Notes: generated from the letters alone by a model not told the origin. Positions 9,123 to 19,224 are shown, counted from the stretch's first letter. The stretch is DNA of 64,000 bases from Mesostigma viride (GCA_009746045.1 RPFO01001511.1:62001-126000); one strand, 5' to 3'. A program made the numbers and translations.

Positions 9123-11015
9123 ATTGAATTGAATTGAATTGAATTGAATTGTAACATAACTCCATTGGGAGAATATGTAGCACATATCCCAGAGAAGGGG
9201 CATATGGCTTTTAATACATTCTAAGCTACTTCAGGACTGCAAGGGTGGGAATGTAAACGACACTTGCTCTAGGTGCCCCAGGGCACCTGCAGCCCCATAT
9301 GAGCTATCAAGCTATGCCCAGCTAAGGGGGAGCCTGTCATGGGGGGGAAGATCAGCATAGCTATACAAAAGCTATAGAGCGTGGCATCTCAGCAGAGAGC
9401 AGCCCTCTACATGGGCACAGCATAACTAGATAAAGCTAGTAGGCATCATCTGGAGTGTGGCTCATCATAGGCACACATGTACATGACTAAATAATACTCA
9501 TGCATCAGCTAGTATAGAGCCTGTAGTAGGAGGCTTACATGTACATGGCCACGGTCTATCTATTCTGCACTACTACTGCTGTATTCCCCTATTAAGCTGG
9601 GGCGGCTGGAGTCGGTGGGGCCGCGGGGGTCGCATGCCAGGGCTTGTGGCCGACGTAGATGGCCGCCCCCTTCCAGTACACCGGCTGGCCCGCCTTGGTC
9701 TGCCGGAGCTGGAGGTAGGTCGGCCATAGCTCCCGTCGCCGTTGTTGCTGCGCTAGGGTCAAGTCGTCGTCCACGGTGAAGGGAGTGTTCTCGAGCCGCT
9801 TGCGGCGTCTGAGAAACGAAATCTTGTTCGATGGGCTCTCAAAGATGAGGAGAAGCGGAGGCGCCCCTGCCTTGCCCCGCGCGCAGGGGAGGCGGTGGGC
9901 GGTCAGCTTAATCTCACCCAGAAGGCCCATGCGATCAAGGATTTTGCTCTCAAACGCACGTGCAAGCTTCTCGGAATTCTCACCTTCCTCCATGTCGAAG
10001 TTCTTGAGTATGGCGTTGAGGCTGCGCTTGGCGAGCTCGGCCTCCTCGCAGAGGTCGAGCGTCTGCTGCTGGAGCTGTGCGGCGGAGGTGGTGGACTCAG
10101 GTGGCGTGCTGCTTAACTCGTAAGCATGTCTGCCCAGGTCGCGATGGGAGGAGCATCGCCGGCCAGGCCAGCAGGGGCTGGCTTTGCGGCAATGTCCTTC
10201 ACCGCCTGGGCGGTGAGGCCTGCGGTGTTCTGCAGGACCTCGATAGCGATGGCATTGTCCCTGATCGATGTCGCGGAGCTGGGCGGTGATGGAGTCGGTG
10301 GAGGCGGAGGGGGGGGTGGAGGCGGAGGGTGGCGGTGGCGGTGGGGATGTTGGGGAGCTCAGCAGCCAGCGTGCCGCCCATTGCCGCCACATCTGTGGCA
10401 AGGGGGGTCACGTGCTGCTCGAAAGCTTCCTTAAGGAGGGCGCGGATGGAGGATTCGGTCAAGGTGGTGGTGATGGGCTTGGGGGGCCAGAGCTCCCCGA
10501 TGGAGCTAGCGTCCAAGGAGGGAGAAGAGGGCGTAGATCTGCAGCCGGGGGCGGGGGGCGGTGACTTCAGATGTACTCGTATGGGCACTTCTGCTGGTGG
10601 GCATCGACGAGACGACCCTGATGGAAGAGCTGATTGCACAGTTCAGTAAGCGAGGCGGTTGATCCCCAGAACACGTAGCTCAGGATGCGGTCGTCAGTGA
10701 GCTTGTCAAAAAAGCCGGGTTGGCTGGCGTCAAAGTCGTCAAAAGTCGGCTCGGCAGGGCGACTGCGCTTGGGTTCAGGCGACGCTGCTGGCGAGGCGAG
10801 CCCGATCGAGAGGGGGCTGGGCGACCACTAGAGCTTGGCTAGTGGCGCCGCTGCCTTCTGGGCCGGTGGGCGAAGCTGCAGCCGGAGCTGCTGACGTATT
10901 TTCATTGCCGAGCGCAGCCGCCAGGCTGCGTTGCGTCGAGGCGCGTTTGTTCGCCATATAAATTGCGTAATAGCGTCGGAAAATTATATCAGCATGTGCG
11001 TCTTAGAAAGACGAA
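9123..11015 (-). mobile_element. Half-LINE copy 3 (ORF1-only, near full length)
   Basis: The minus-strand mirror of copy 2. The 5' end near 11015 shares CTTTCTAAGACGCACATG with copy 2. ORF1 spans 10957-9592 and the shared 3' untranslated region spans 9590-9175. A stem-loop at about 9159-9172 (a TCTCC-CAAT-GGAGT variant on the minus strand) is followed by a (CAATT)n tail, read as GAATT repeats at 9123-9151 on the plus strand. The two elements converge with their tails only about 10-40 bases apart. Confidence 0.75.
9592..10957 (-). pseudogene. ORF1-like protein of half-LINE copy 3
   Basis: The best preserved ORF1 of this family. It starts at 10957 with MANKRASTQRSLAAALG. After a frame break a block (10639-10199) carries SIRALLKEAFEQHVTPLATD. 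The third frame (10401-9592, 269 codons) has a coiled-coil-like helix (QQQTLDLCEEAELAKRSLNA), then LARAFESKILDRMGLLGEIK. The C-terminal block follows: FLRRRKRLENTPFTVDDDL, LAQQQRRRELWPTYLQL and PVYWKGAAIYVG. The last frame ends in a Pro/Ala tail and a stop at 9592. Two frame breaks fall in Pro/Ser-coding, C-rich DNA. The role is inferred to be RNA binding in a LINE-type ribonucleoprotein. Confidence 0.65.
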
Positions 11016-11819
11016 GCGATTGTGATATTCACGACTAAATTCGGTGCTCAAACGTTAAAGTTATGAGCGCCGCCGTCAGCCATGGCTACCTCGTGGCTCG
11101 TAAGCAGTGCCGCGCCGCATCCCGCGCCCTTATTAGTTCTCTCTTTTTCCCCGACTAGGTCGTCGCCAGTTCTCAAACTGTCAAAATGTCAAAATTGTCA
11201 CTTGATTCATGCCGGCAGACTACCTACGGACTACCTGCGGACTGCTTGACGTGGAGTCGCCGGGCGACACGTTCTATAACTTACCAAACTCGCCCCCCGT
11301 TGCCGCCGTGCCATTTTCTACTCTTTTCGTACATGGCTTGCGTTGGGTTCATCGACGAGCATCGACACTCATCGGCGGTGCAATCCAACGGCGGAGAATA
11401 AGTTCCCCACAGCTCAGCAATGAGAGAGATGCATGCAAAGTCCACATCGCTGACCGGAAGTTCCGTCCAACACCGTCGTACAGTACTACACCAGTCAACC
11501 GCTTCTCTGCCTCAGTCGAATGCGCAATCGATCTAGAAACGTCGACACTGCTGCGACTTTAGTACTTTCTGTCACCCTTGACATGTTGTCGTACAATACT
11601 ACAAATTTACGCCAGTAGAAACTCGCCTCCAAAAATATATCTCGACAAAGGCATGCCTCTTATTTAATTTCAAGGTACCTCTTAATTAATCTCGGTCCCC
11701 GCCCTCCCACAGTTTTCAAGACACTTTGACAAAAAGAGCCGATTTTACCCCGACTTGTTGCCTTTCCGCTGTTCCGCGACCTTCCTTTTCCCTAGCTTTG
11801 CGCAAAACTTTGGAATTGG
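11016..11819. other. No gene recognised
   Basis: Only short frames. The stretch TTTTACCCCGACT at about 11743, CCCCGACTAGGT at 11150 and the adjacent TGTCAAAATTGTCA recur near 19305-19357, pointing to a dispersed repeat that I cannot delimit. Confidence 0.4.
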
Positions 11820-11865
11820 AAATACAAAGCCATTTTTTCACTGACTATCTTCTCCGTTTGGCAGT

Positions 11866-13081
11866 CGCTAGCCTCAACACGCTTAAGTTTCTAACGCCAC
11901 GCCTGATGGTAGCACACTTCACCTCCGTCGAGGGGCGGTCTAAACACCACCTCACGGTGGGGGTGGGCTACGCACCCCATAGTGGTCTACCTGCGTTGGA
12001 ACGCCAGAAGTTCTTCGAGGACTTGCATAGCCTTGAGGGGGCCACCCCGGCCCGCCACTTTTTGGTTATGCTGCTAGACGCCAATGCCACGCTCCCCGTG
12101 GGTACTGCTGGCAGTCGCTTTGCGCCTGCTGACACTGCTGCTAATGACAACACTCCCCTGTTTTCTGCCTTTTTGCGGGATAGCGGGATGGTTGCTGTCA
12201 ACTGCCACTTCCAACGTCCCTCCCAGGACTTGGTCACTTTTCGTGGCCCTAACGGCCGTCAGGCCTGTCTGGACTACGTGGTGGTACGGCAGCCCAGGTG
12301 TACCTCGGTTCTGGACACCCGAGTGTTTGACACGCCCACGGTGTGCTCTGACCACCGGTTGGTGCGCGCGACCCTTCGGCTCCGGTTCCACGTCCCCGCG
12401 CGCCGCGCCCCAGTGGTCCGCCCTGACTGGTCTGCTCTACGTCCGGTCAAGGGAGATCCTGAGGACTGGACGGACGCCGAGCACGAGCGGAACTGGTGCC
12501 GACGGAAGTACCTGTCGGCACTGGACGCCCGGGCGGACGTCGACGAGCTGGACAATGGTGCCCCCAACGCAGCCATTTTTGCGGGCTTTGCGGCCCGTGC
12601 CCCGTTGCTGGCGGCCCGGCACCTGCCGGTCATGCCCCGCCGCCGCCCCGGCCCGCTCTACCGCCAGGACCCCAAGGTCTTGGCCGCCCGGCACCGCCTC
12701 AAGCGTAACCGGGACCCGCTGCAGAAACCATTGCTCAAGGCCGCCCTTGTGGAGGCCTACGAGCACGCTCAGGACGCGGAGGCGGCCCAGTGCATCGCGG
12801 ATGCCAAGGCCTGCCAGGCTCGCAACCAGGGCAAGGACATGTGGTACCACCTCGACCGGCTCGGCGGCCGGCGGCAGCGCACCCCGGTGGAGCACACGGG
12901 GGACGGCACGGCGCCGGTAAGCCTTGACCGCTGGTTGGCCCACAATGTTTCCTTGACCGGTGGGGCTCGCGCCCCCCCCCGCCGCTTCACCCCGAGACGG
13001 CCGCCCGCCTCGGGGTCGCCGGACCCCCGCCGCCACCAGCGCCCCCCTCCTCGGCCGCGGACTACCAAGTCCCCGCCTTGA
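11866..13081 (+). CDS. APE-type endonuclease domain of LINE A (partial)
   Basis: This frame shows the second half of an endonuclease/exonuclease/phosphatase fold: GVGYAPHSG, then HFLVMLLDANATLP (the 'GDFNA' position), ACLDYVVVR, and CSDHRLVRATLRL (the terminal S-D-H catalytic motif). A basic linker follows with helices of the type seen between endonuclease and reverse transcriptase (ARHRLKRNRDPLQKPLLKAA). The domain's first half, with the catalytic Glu, is absent, so this copy cannot nick DNA by itself. The frame leaves register at the C9 run at 12972-12980. Whether that is genuine or a base-calling error is unknown. Confidence 0.75.
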
Positions 13082-14775
13082 AGGAGGGCTGCCTTGCCAC
13101 CAACGACGTCGTCCACCCCTTCACTTTGGAGGAATTGGACGGCGCCCTTGCTCGCCTGCGGTACGATGCGGCGGTCGGTGCCGACCACCTTTCTGCTGAG
13201 CTGCTGAAGACCCCTGATCTGGCGGTTAGGGATCTTCTGCTGGCGTTCTGCAACCGTGTCCTGCTCTCTGACGAGCCTCCGCCTGCTGAGTGGCAGACGG
13301 CCATCCGCGTCATGCTGTACAAGAAGGGCTCTGCTGCTGACCCCGGTAACTACCGGGGTGTCTGCCTCCAGAGCGCCGCGCTGAAGGTCTTCATGCGCAT
13401 GATGCTGCACAGGCTCCGCGCCGCGCTGGACCCACACCTGGGTGAGTCTCAGATGGGTTTCCGTAGTGGTCGTAACACTGTCATGGCTGTGTTTGTCGCG
13501 CGCCGGTTGATGGAGGAGGTGCGTCGCCTTCCCCCTGACAGTTTGCCGCTGGTCCTCATTTTTGTTGACTATATCAAGGCCTTTGACACGGTCCTCTGGG
13601 AGGCTCTTTGGGCCATCCTAGCTCTGGACCGCGTGCCACCAGCGTTTATTGCTGCCATTCGCCGACTGTATGAGGGCTCACAGGCAGTAGTGCGGACTGC
13701 GGAAGGCACCACCCCACCATTCCCCCTTCACCACGGGGTGTGGCAAGGTTGTGTCCTGTCTCCATACCTGTTCATTATTGTCGTGGACCACGTCATGCGC
13801 CAGGCACGTGCGCGCTTTACTGCTCTTAAGGGGTTCGAGCCAGGCTTGGACATCCTTAACGAGCGTGGGCACGGCGGGGTTAGCACGGGTTACCGCCTGG
13901 CTGACCTGATTTATGCGGACGACACCACCCTCATCGCGCGCCCCGAGCACATTCAGACCTGGCTGGACTGTCTGGGCCTGGAGGCGAGGGCGGTGGGGTT
14001 GGAGATTAGTGTCAAAACTGAGGCGATGGTGATTGGGGCCTCCAGTCGCCCACCGCTGCCGCGCCTGCTAGACGGGACGGAGGTCCCACTCCGCGACCGC
14101 TTCAAGCTGTTGGGGAGTTGGCTTCCGGACACTGCCGACGATGTGGACACCCGCATCGGCCTTTCCTGGGCCAAGCTCCGTTCGCTCAACACCTACTGGC
14201 GCTCCAAGGGCCTGGACGAGCACCGCAAGCGCATGCTCTTCAAGGTCCTCGTCCTCACGGTGCTCACGTATGGCGCCGAGGCATGGACACTCACGGCAAC
14301 ACTGGCAGCCAAGCTAGACGGCACGGTCACCCGGATGCTCCGACAGGTCCTGAATGTCGGGTTTTCTCAGCGTAGGTCCTTAGAGTCTTTGTATCACGGT
14401 ATGCCGCGTATTTCGGACGAGATTAGACAGCGTAGGATAGCATTTGTAGGACATCTTGCTCGCACCAGCCAGGTCGACACCGCCCTTGGTCTGGCCGGTC
14501 CCCAGCGGCTCGGCCAACCGGGGCGGCACATTTTGACCTGGCCTGGCCCCAAGAACATTCCTAAAAAGGTAGGGAAACATGCCATGACCTATACCCAGAT
14601 GTTGCTGGACGACCTAGTGGTCCCAGCCCAGTTTGAGTACCGCATCCACTCTCTCTCCCGTCTTTGGACTGCCATGCAAGACAAGACGCGGTGGAAGAAG
14701 ATTGTCAAGGCGCACACGCCAGCCCCTGTGGGCAAGCCGCCTCCCCCCAAACGGAGGAGCCGTTTTGATGAGTAG
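12961..14775 (+). CDS. Reverse transcriptase of LINE A
   Basis: The frame is open from about 12961. The conventional domain begins at FTLEELDGALARLRYDAAVG. Motifs in order: YKKGSAADPGNYRGVCLQS; ESQMGFRSGRNT; LIFVDYIKAFDTV (motif A Asp); HHGVWQGCVLSPYLF (motif B); DLIYADDTTLIA (motif C, YADD intact); VKTEAMVIGA; and RFKLLGSWL. The C-terminal part has TYGAEAWTLT and RRIAFVGHLART, as in many APE-type LINEs, and the frame ends in a basic tail at TAG 14775. No RNase H or CCHC knuckle is obvious. All catalytic residues are present, so the domain could be functional if the upstream frameshift is an artefact. I do not assign a clade. Confidence 0.9.
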   Translation, partial: WGSRPPPPLHPETAARLGVAGPPPPPAPPSSAADYQVPALKEGCLATNDVVHPFTLEELDGALARLRYDAAVGADHLSAELLKTPDLAVRDLLLAFCNRVLLSDEPPPAEWQTAIRVMLYKKGSAADPGNYRGVCLQSAALKVFMRMMLHRLRAALDPHLGESQMGFRSGRNTVMAVFVARRLMEEVRRLPPDSLPLVLIFVDYIKAFDTVLWEALWAILALDRVPPAFIAAIRRLYEGSQAVVRTAEGTTPPFPLHHGVWQGCVLSPYLFIIVVDHVMRQARARFTALKGFEPGLDILNERGHGGVSTGYRLADLIYADDTTLIARPEHIQTWLDCLGLEARAVGLEISVKTEAMVIGASSRPPLPRLLDGTEVPLRDRFKLLGSWLPDTADDVDTRIGLSWAKLRSLNTYWRSKGLDEHRKRMLFKVLVLTVLTYGAEAWTLTATLAAKLDGTVTRMLRQVLNVGFSQRRSLESLYHGMPRISDEIRQRRIAFVGHLARTSQVDTALGLAGPQRLGQPGRHILTWPGPKNIPKKVGKHAMTYTQMLLDDLVVPAQFEYRIHSLSRLWTAMQDKTRWKKIVKAHTPAPVGKPPPPKRRSRFDE

Positions 14776-14878
14776 CGTAGATAGGCTTTTCTAGACTAGA
14801 TATAGCTTAGAGTTAGGTTAGTTCGATTACGCGGCTCCCTCCACACCACCCATCCAACCTGGAATATGTGCTACATGA

Positions 14879-14925
14879 TCTCCCAACGGAGACATGTTAT
14901 AATTTAATTTAATTTAATTTTAATC
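14879..14925 (+). repeat. LINE A class A stem-loop and AATTT tail
   Basis: TCTCC-CAAC-GGAGA. Compared with ACTCC-CAAC-GGAGT in the half-LINEs, the closing pair is flipped (T-A for A-T) with pairing kept. An (AATTT)n tail follows. Confidence 0.7.
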
Positions 14926-15243
14926 TTCTCCGTGTATAATATGCTGAATCATTTCTTAAAAAAATTTGGGGGGTGTGGGTGAACCCTGGGTATCCCCCTA
15001 AAAACCATCAGGCTCCGGGAGAAGCCTTTGTATTCTCCTGGGCTATCGGGGGTTAGCATGCAACCTACCCCCACACCCGTCATCATGACCGGGGGTACAG
15101 TCGCCTTGGATAGTCCGGATGACGCGGCTCCAGTTGCTATCTGCGACTCCAGACTTGGGCGAGTGAGTCGCGCCACTTGCCTTCGAACGCGGGTGAAGTA
15201 TCCGCGTAGAAACGTACCTCATCGGGTACTCCGTGGCATGCCT
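14926..15243. other. No gene recognised
   Basis: Spacer between the LINE A tail and the inverted-repeat arm. It contains short Pro/Gly-coding frames only. Confidence 0.4.
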
Positions 15244-16227
15244 TCAGTGCATTTTCACGCACTTACTTACATTTCTTCGATGCATGCTTGCAACGGCAGG
15301 CCGCGTCGCCACGTAGTGCCGCTGCATGACGTCGCGAATGACGCTCACCTCCTCGTCATCCAGCACAATAGACTGGGAGTCGAGTGTGTCCACCATGTGG
15401 CCCACGTCGCGCGTGCCAGAGATATGGTCCACCCCGACCCAGAACAGGTACGCGAGGAAGACCTGCACGGGCGTCTTCCCGTGCTTCCCCGCGATCCGGA
15501 CGACCCGCCCGTCCTCGTACACCTCCCGATTCTCACGCAGCGATGAAAAGCCTTGGTAGCGGATCCCCCGGCTACGGCAGAACTCGCGCAGGTCCTCGTC
15601 GTACCCATGCTCAGCCGTGAACTTGTTCTGGACGATCGCCGGTTTCACCACCGCGTGGTCCCACACGGCCCAGAGCACGGTCAGGTTGACGTTGGACAGG
15701 CCTATGTGGCGGGCGATCCCCTTAGACGAGAGTTCTTCCAGCGCGCGCCACGCGGCCAGCGTGTCCTGCCACGTGGCGGGCAGCTTGTGGAGCAGGATCG
15801 AGTCGAGGTAGGTCGTGTTCAGGTTTGACAGCGAGCTGGCGACGGATTCAAGGACTTGGTCCCGAATGGGCGCCGAGGTATTGTACCGGTAAGAGAGGTT
15901 CGGGAAGTACGGCATGTATTTCGTTTGCAGGAAGAGATGTTCCCGGCGGATGGTGTCCTGAAAAAGCCGGGAGAGCGCTGTCCCGACGCCAGGCTCGTCA
16001 TAAAAATGGACTACGCTGCTCGAGTCGATGCCACGAAACCCGGCCCGCACCGCGCTGAGGACAAAGCCTTCCGCGTCGGTGATCTCGCCGCCGGTTCCGT
16101 AGAGTATCCGTGGGATCGGGAGAGTGCGATCAGTGTCACGCCCTCGGTTGCGCCGACTGGTGTCTGCAATCATCGCCACTACAAGCATGAGGTAGACAGC
16201 GAGGCAGACGGCTAACCAGCGCTGCAT
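15244..16227 (-). CDS. Aldo/keto reductase family protein, left copy
   Basis: 327 residues from ATG 16227. Known family members fold as TIM barrels and use NAD(P)H to reduce carbonyls. Visible features: an N-terminal hydrophobic segment (WLAVCLAVYLMLVVAMIA), likely a signal anchor; PRILYGTG as the first strand; GFRGIDSS with the tetrad Asp; FYDEPGVGTAL with the Tyr; LFLQTKY with the Lys; SILLHK with the His; IGLSNVN; and IVQNKF. All four tetrad positions appear present. An upstream in-frame TTG would add 22 residues, but the other copy lacks any reason to start there, so the ATG is preferred. The last eight residues (VSKCVKMH) lie outside the duplicated segment. The substrate cannot be inferred. 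It is a near-identical inverted duplicate of 18265-19224. Confidence 0.85.
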   Translation of the reverse strand: MQRWLAVCLAVYLMLVVAMIADTSRRNRGRDTDRTLPIPRILYGTGGEITDAEGFVLSAVRAGFRGIDSSSVVHFYDEPGVGTALSRLFQDTIRREHLFLQTKYMPYFPNLSYRYNTSAPIRDQVLESVASSLSNLNTTYLDSILLHKLPATWQDTLAAWRALEELSSKGIARHIGLSNVNLTVLWAVWDHAVVKPAIVQNKFTAEHGYDEDLREFCRSRGIRYQGFSSLRENREVYEDGRVVRIAGKHGKTPVQVFLAYLFWVGVDHISGTRDVGHMVDTLDSQSIVLDDEEVSVIRDVMQRHYVATRPAVASMHRRNVSKCVKMH

Positions 16228-16771
16228 GGTTCCTACCTGATATACGGAGGTTGGAGAAACCCTGGAGATGGACAGGCTGGGCGGACGACGCAAATATCAG
16301 TTCCAATGACGCAAACGATGACCATGCCATAAGATGGCGGACAGGCTTCAGAAGATTGAAGCTATCTCTGCGACGACGTGTACCTCATTTTGATCGTTAG
16401 CTGTATGAAGACAAACCCTGATAGTGGCAGGGATGCTTCATCCCATGAATGGTGTAATCGCCATGTAAAGCTCAGTGCCCACTTAATACCGTGTTTAGTT
16501 TGCCTTTTCTCCACTTGCAAGCGAAAGTAATTATAGGCATTTACGTTAATAATCAGGAAAGTGCGTGGCGATGAACAATGCTGCCCCACTCGCCAGCTAC
16601 TGCCAAGTCAAACGTTGTCTAATCAGATGGTGTGCTGCGTTCCGCCTTGTCGCGACGTGTGGACTTAAGGGCAAACTGCTGCAACGCATACAAATGTGTG
16701 TCATGAGTTGGACCCTTCATGTTTTGTTGCGTCTGGTACCTCGGGTTCTGGTACGTAATTCAGTAATCCAT
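15271..16771 (-). repeat. Inverted-repeat arm (left), ~1.5 kb
   Basis: It pairs with 17684-19222. Similarity covers the reductase gene, its upstream region and about 550 bases beyond, ending at CAGTAATCC. Small indels and substitutions, denser outside the coding part, separate the arms. Confidence 0.85.
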
Positions 16772-17683
16772 TAGTGAAATACATTCAGGGCTCAGATTAG
16801 TTATGACGCGCTGGAATCAGTGGAATGTCAATTCTGGGCAATCACGGGCCGGTTATACGGCGTTGTTGTTGTTGTTGTTGTTGTTGTGTCCCACGCCGCA
16901 CATGGGGGGGGGGGGGTTGTTGTTGTTGTGTCCCACGCCGCACGGGAAGGCGAAAAATAGGCGAATTTCGGAAATCCGGCCATTTTCACCTAGTCCGTAG
17001 GAAATGGCCCGGTTTGACCTAGTTCGCTAGTCTGACCAGTGACCACGTTTCGACCAGGTTTCGACCTAGATTTTGCTGAAATGCCCTGGATTTTGCCTAT
17101 TGTAGTCAAGTGTGAGAAGTGGAAACCCGAAACACCCTTTCAAGTCATTGACGTGACAATTCGTTCGAATATCCTTTCCCCTATATAAAGCGAGCTTCGT
17201 GACCGTTGGTTGCAAAATTAGGTAGAAAATCGTGGTACAAAAATCAGCCATTAGGGGGTACTCGGAGGTTGACGGAAGAATAGCAGATATCGCAGATACA
17301 GTACGCGCGAAGCGCCCAGCGAGCGCAGCGAGCACCGTACTAATTATTCCTATCCGGACCGCAGCGAAGCCAGTAGCCACGGGCCACGGGCAACTAGCCA
17401 CGGGGAAAAAATTTCAGCACGGGCAAAGGAATTTCAACGGGCCACAACTCGCACTAGCCAGTAGCCACCGGGCCACTAACCAGTACCGGGCCACGGGCGC
17501 CGCGCCGGGCCACGGGCACTGGGCCACTGGCAGTCTGGCACCGGGCCACGGGAATTTAGACTCTGCGCAGCCGGGCTTTTCTCCATTAGTTGTGGAGTCC
17601 AAAATAGTTGGGGGCTTGGCCCCCGCCGGGTCTACTTGTCACTAATAAAGGATCACTTATATAGGATCACGTATACTTGTATA
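16772..17683. other. Inverted-repeat spacer with GTT microsatellite and GCCACGGG repeats
   Basis: The 912-bp loop between the arms contains (GTT)n at 16863-16887 and 16915-16929, separated by a G run. At 17375-17560 a degenerate short repeat of GGCCACGGGC / GCCACTGGC type occurs. No gene is seen. A TATA-like TATATAAA lies at about 17181-17188. Confidence 0.6.
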
Positions 17684-19222
17684 GGATTACCATACTGTAT
17701 TACCTACCAAAACGAACCCGAGGTACCAGACGCGAACATAGAGAGTTTTCAAACAAGACATGTCATACTCATGAGTCATGACACACATTTGTATGCGTTG
17801 CAGCAGTTTGCCCATAATTAAATAAGTCCACACGTCGCGACAAGGCGGAATGCAGCACACCATCTTATTAGACAACGTTTGGCTTGGCAGTAGCTGGCGA
17901 GTGGGGCAGCATTGTTCATCGCCACGCACTTTCCTGATTATTAACGTAAATGCCTGTGCCTTTTCTCCACTTGAAAGCGACAGTAATTAAACTAAACACG
18001 CTCTCAAGTGGGCACTGGGCTATACATGGCGATTAGACCATTCATTGGATGAAGCATCCCTGCCACTATCAGGGTTGGTGTTCACATACAGCTGACGATC
18101 AAAATGAGGTACACGTCGTCGCAGAGATGGCATCAATCATCTGAAGCCTGTCCGCCATTTAATGGCATGGTCATCGTTTGCATCATTGGAACTGATCTCT
18201 GCGTCGTCCGCCCAGCCTGTCCATCTCCAGGGTTTCTCCAACCTCCGTATATCAGGTAGGAACCATGCAGCGCTGGTTAGCCGTCTGCCTCGCTGTCTAC
18301 CTCATGCTTGTAGTGGCGATAATTACAGACAACAGTCGGCGCAACCGAGGGCGTGACACGGATCGCACTCTTCCGATCCCACGGATACTCTACGGAACTG
18401 GCAACGATATCACCGACGCGGAAGCCGTTGTCCTCAGCGCGGTGCGGGCCGGGTTTCGTGGCATCGACTCGAGCAACGTGGTCCATCTTTACGACGAGCC
18501 TGGCGTCGGGACAGCGCTCTCCCGGCTTTCTCAGGACACCATCCGCCGGGAACATCTCTTCCTGCAAACGAAATACATGCCGTACTTCCCGCACTTCACT
18601 TACCGGTACAATACCTCGGCACCCATTCGGGACCAAGTCCTTGAATCCGTCGCCAGCTCGCTGTCAAACCTGAACACGACCTACTTCGACTCCATCCTGC
18701 TCCACAAGCTGCCCGCCACGTGGCAGGACACGCTGGCCGCGTGGCGCGCGCTGGAAGAACTCTCGTCCAAGGGGATCGCCCGCCACATAGGCCTGTCCAA
18801 CGTCAACCTGACCGTGCTCTGGGCCGTGTGGGACCACGCGGTGGTGAAACCGGCGATCGTCCAGAACAAGTTCACGGCTAAATATGGGTATGACGAGGAC
18901 CTGCGGGAGTTCTGCCGTAGCCGGGGGATCCGCTACCAAGGCTTTTCATCGCTGCGTGAGAATCGGGAGGTGTACGAGGACGGGCGGGTCGTCCGGATCG
19001 CGGGAAAGCACGGGAAGACGCCCGCACAGGTCTTCCTCGCGTACCTGTTCTGGGTCGGGGTGGACCATATCTCTGGCACGCGCGACGCGGGCCACATGGT
19101 GGACACGCTCGACTCCCAGTCTATTGTGCTGGATGACGAGGAGGTGAGCGTCATTCGCGACGTCATGCAGCGGCACTACGTGGCGACGCAGCCTGCCGTT
19201 GCAAGCATGCATCGAAGAAATT
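17684..19222 (+). repeat. Inverted-repeat arm (right), ~1.5 kb
   Basis: Mate of 15271-16771. Its outer border lies right after the codons MHRRN, where the two copies stop matching. Confidence 0.85.
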
Positions 19223-19224
19223 AA
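18265..19224 (+). CDS. Aldo/keto reductase family protein, right copy
   Basis: 319 residues from ATG 18265, ending at MHRRN and TAA. It has the same features as the left copy: the N-terminal hydrophobic anchor, GFRGIDSS (Asp), LYDEPGVGTAL (Tyr), LFLQTKY (Lys), SILLHK (His), IGLSNVN, IVQNKF. Differences are scattered and mostly conservative (GNDITDAEAVV for GGEITDAEGFV, TAKYGYDED for TAEHGYDED), and both frames stay intact, so both copies look maintained or recently duplicated. The genes converge neither head to head nor by chance: they are transcribed outward from the shared spacer. The arms may therefore share promoter elements lying about 17.7-18.2 and 16.3-16.8 kb. Confidence 0.85.
   Translation: MQRWLAVCLAVYLMLVVAIITDNSRRNRGRDTDRTLPIPRILYGTGNDITDAEAVVLSAVRAGFRGIDSSNVVHLYDEPGVGTALSRLSQDTIRREHLFLQTKYMPYFPHFTYRYNTSAPIRDQVLESVASSLSNLNTTYFDSILLHKLPATWQDTLAAWRALEELSSKGIARHIGLSNVNLTVLWAVWDHAVVKPAIVQNKFTAKYGYDEDLREFCRSRGIRYQGFSSLRENREVYEDGRVVRIAGKHGKTPAQVFLAYLFWVGVDHISGTRDAGHMVDTLDSQSIVLDDEEVSVIRDVMQRHYVATQPAVASMHRRN

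Larger units (their letters stand above)
11820..14920 (+). mobile_element. LINE A: APE-type non-LTR retrotransposon, 5'-truncated
   Basis: It carries the C-terminal half of an APE-like endonuclease, a reverse transcriptase and a C-terminal region. A short 3' untranslated region, the class A stem-loop at 14879-14892 and an (AATTT)n tail (about 14898-14925) follow. The N-terminal half of the endonuclease domain is missing, which fits 5' truncation on insertion. One frameshift in a run of nine C (12972-12980) separates the endonuclease frame from the reverse-transcriptase frame, and catalytic motifs are otherwise intact. Its terminal stem-loop is that of the half-LINEs, which makes this family their likely source of reverse transcriptase. 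Confidence 0.85.
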
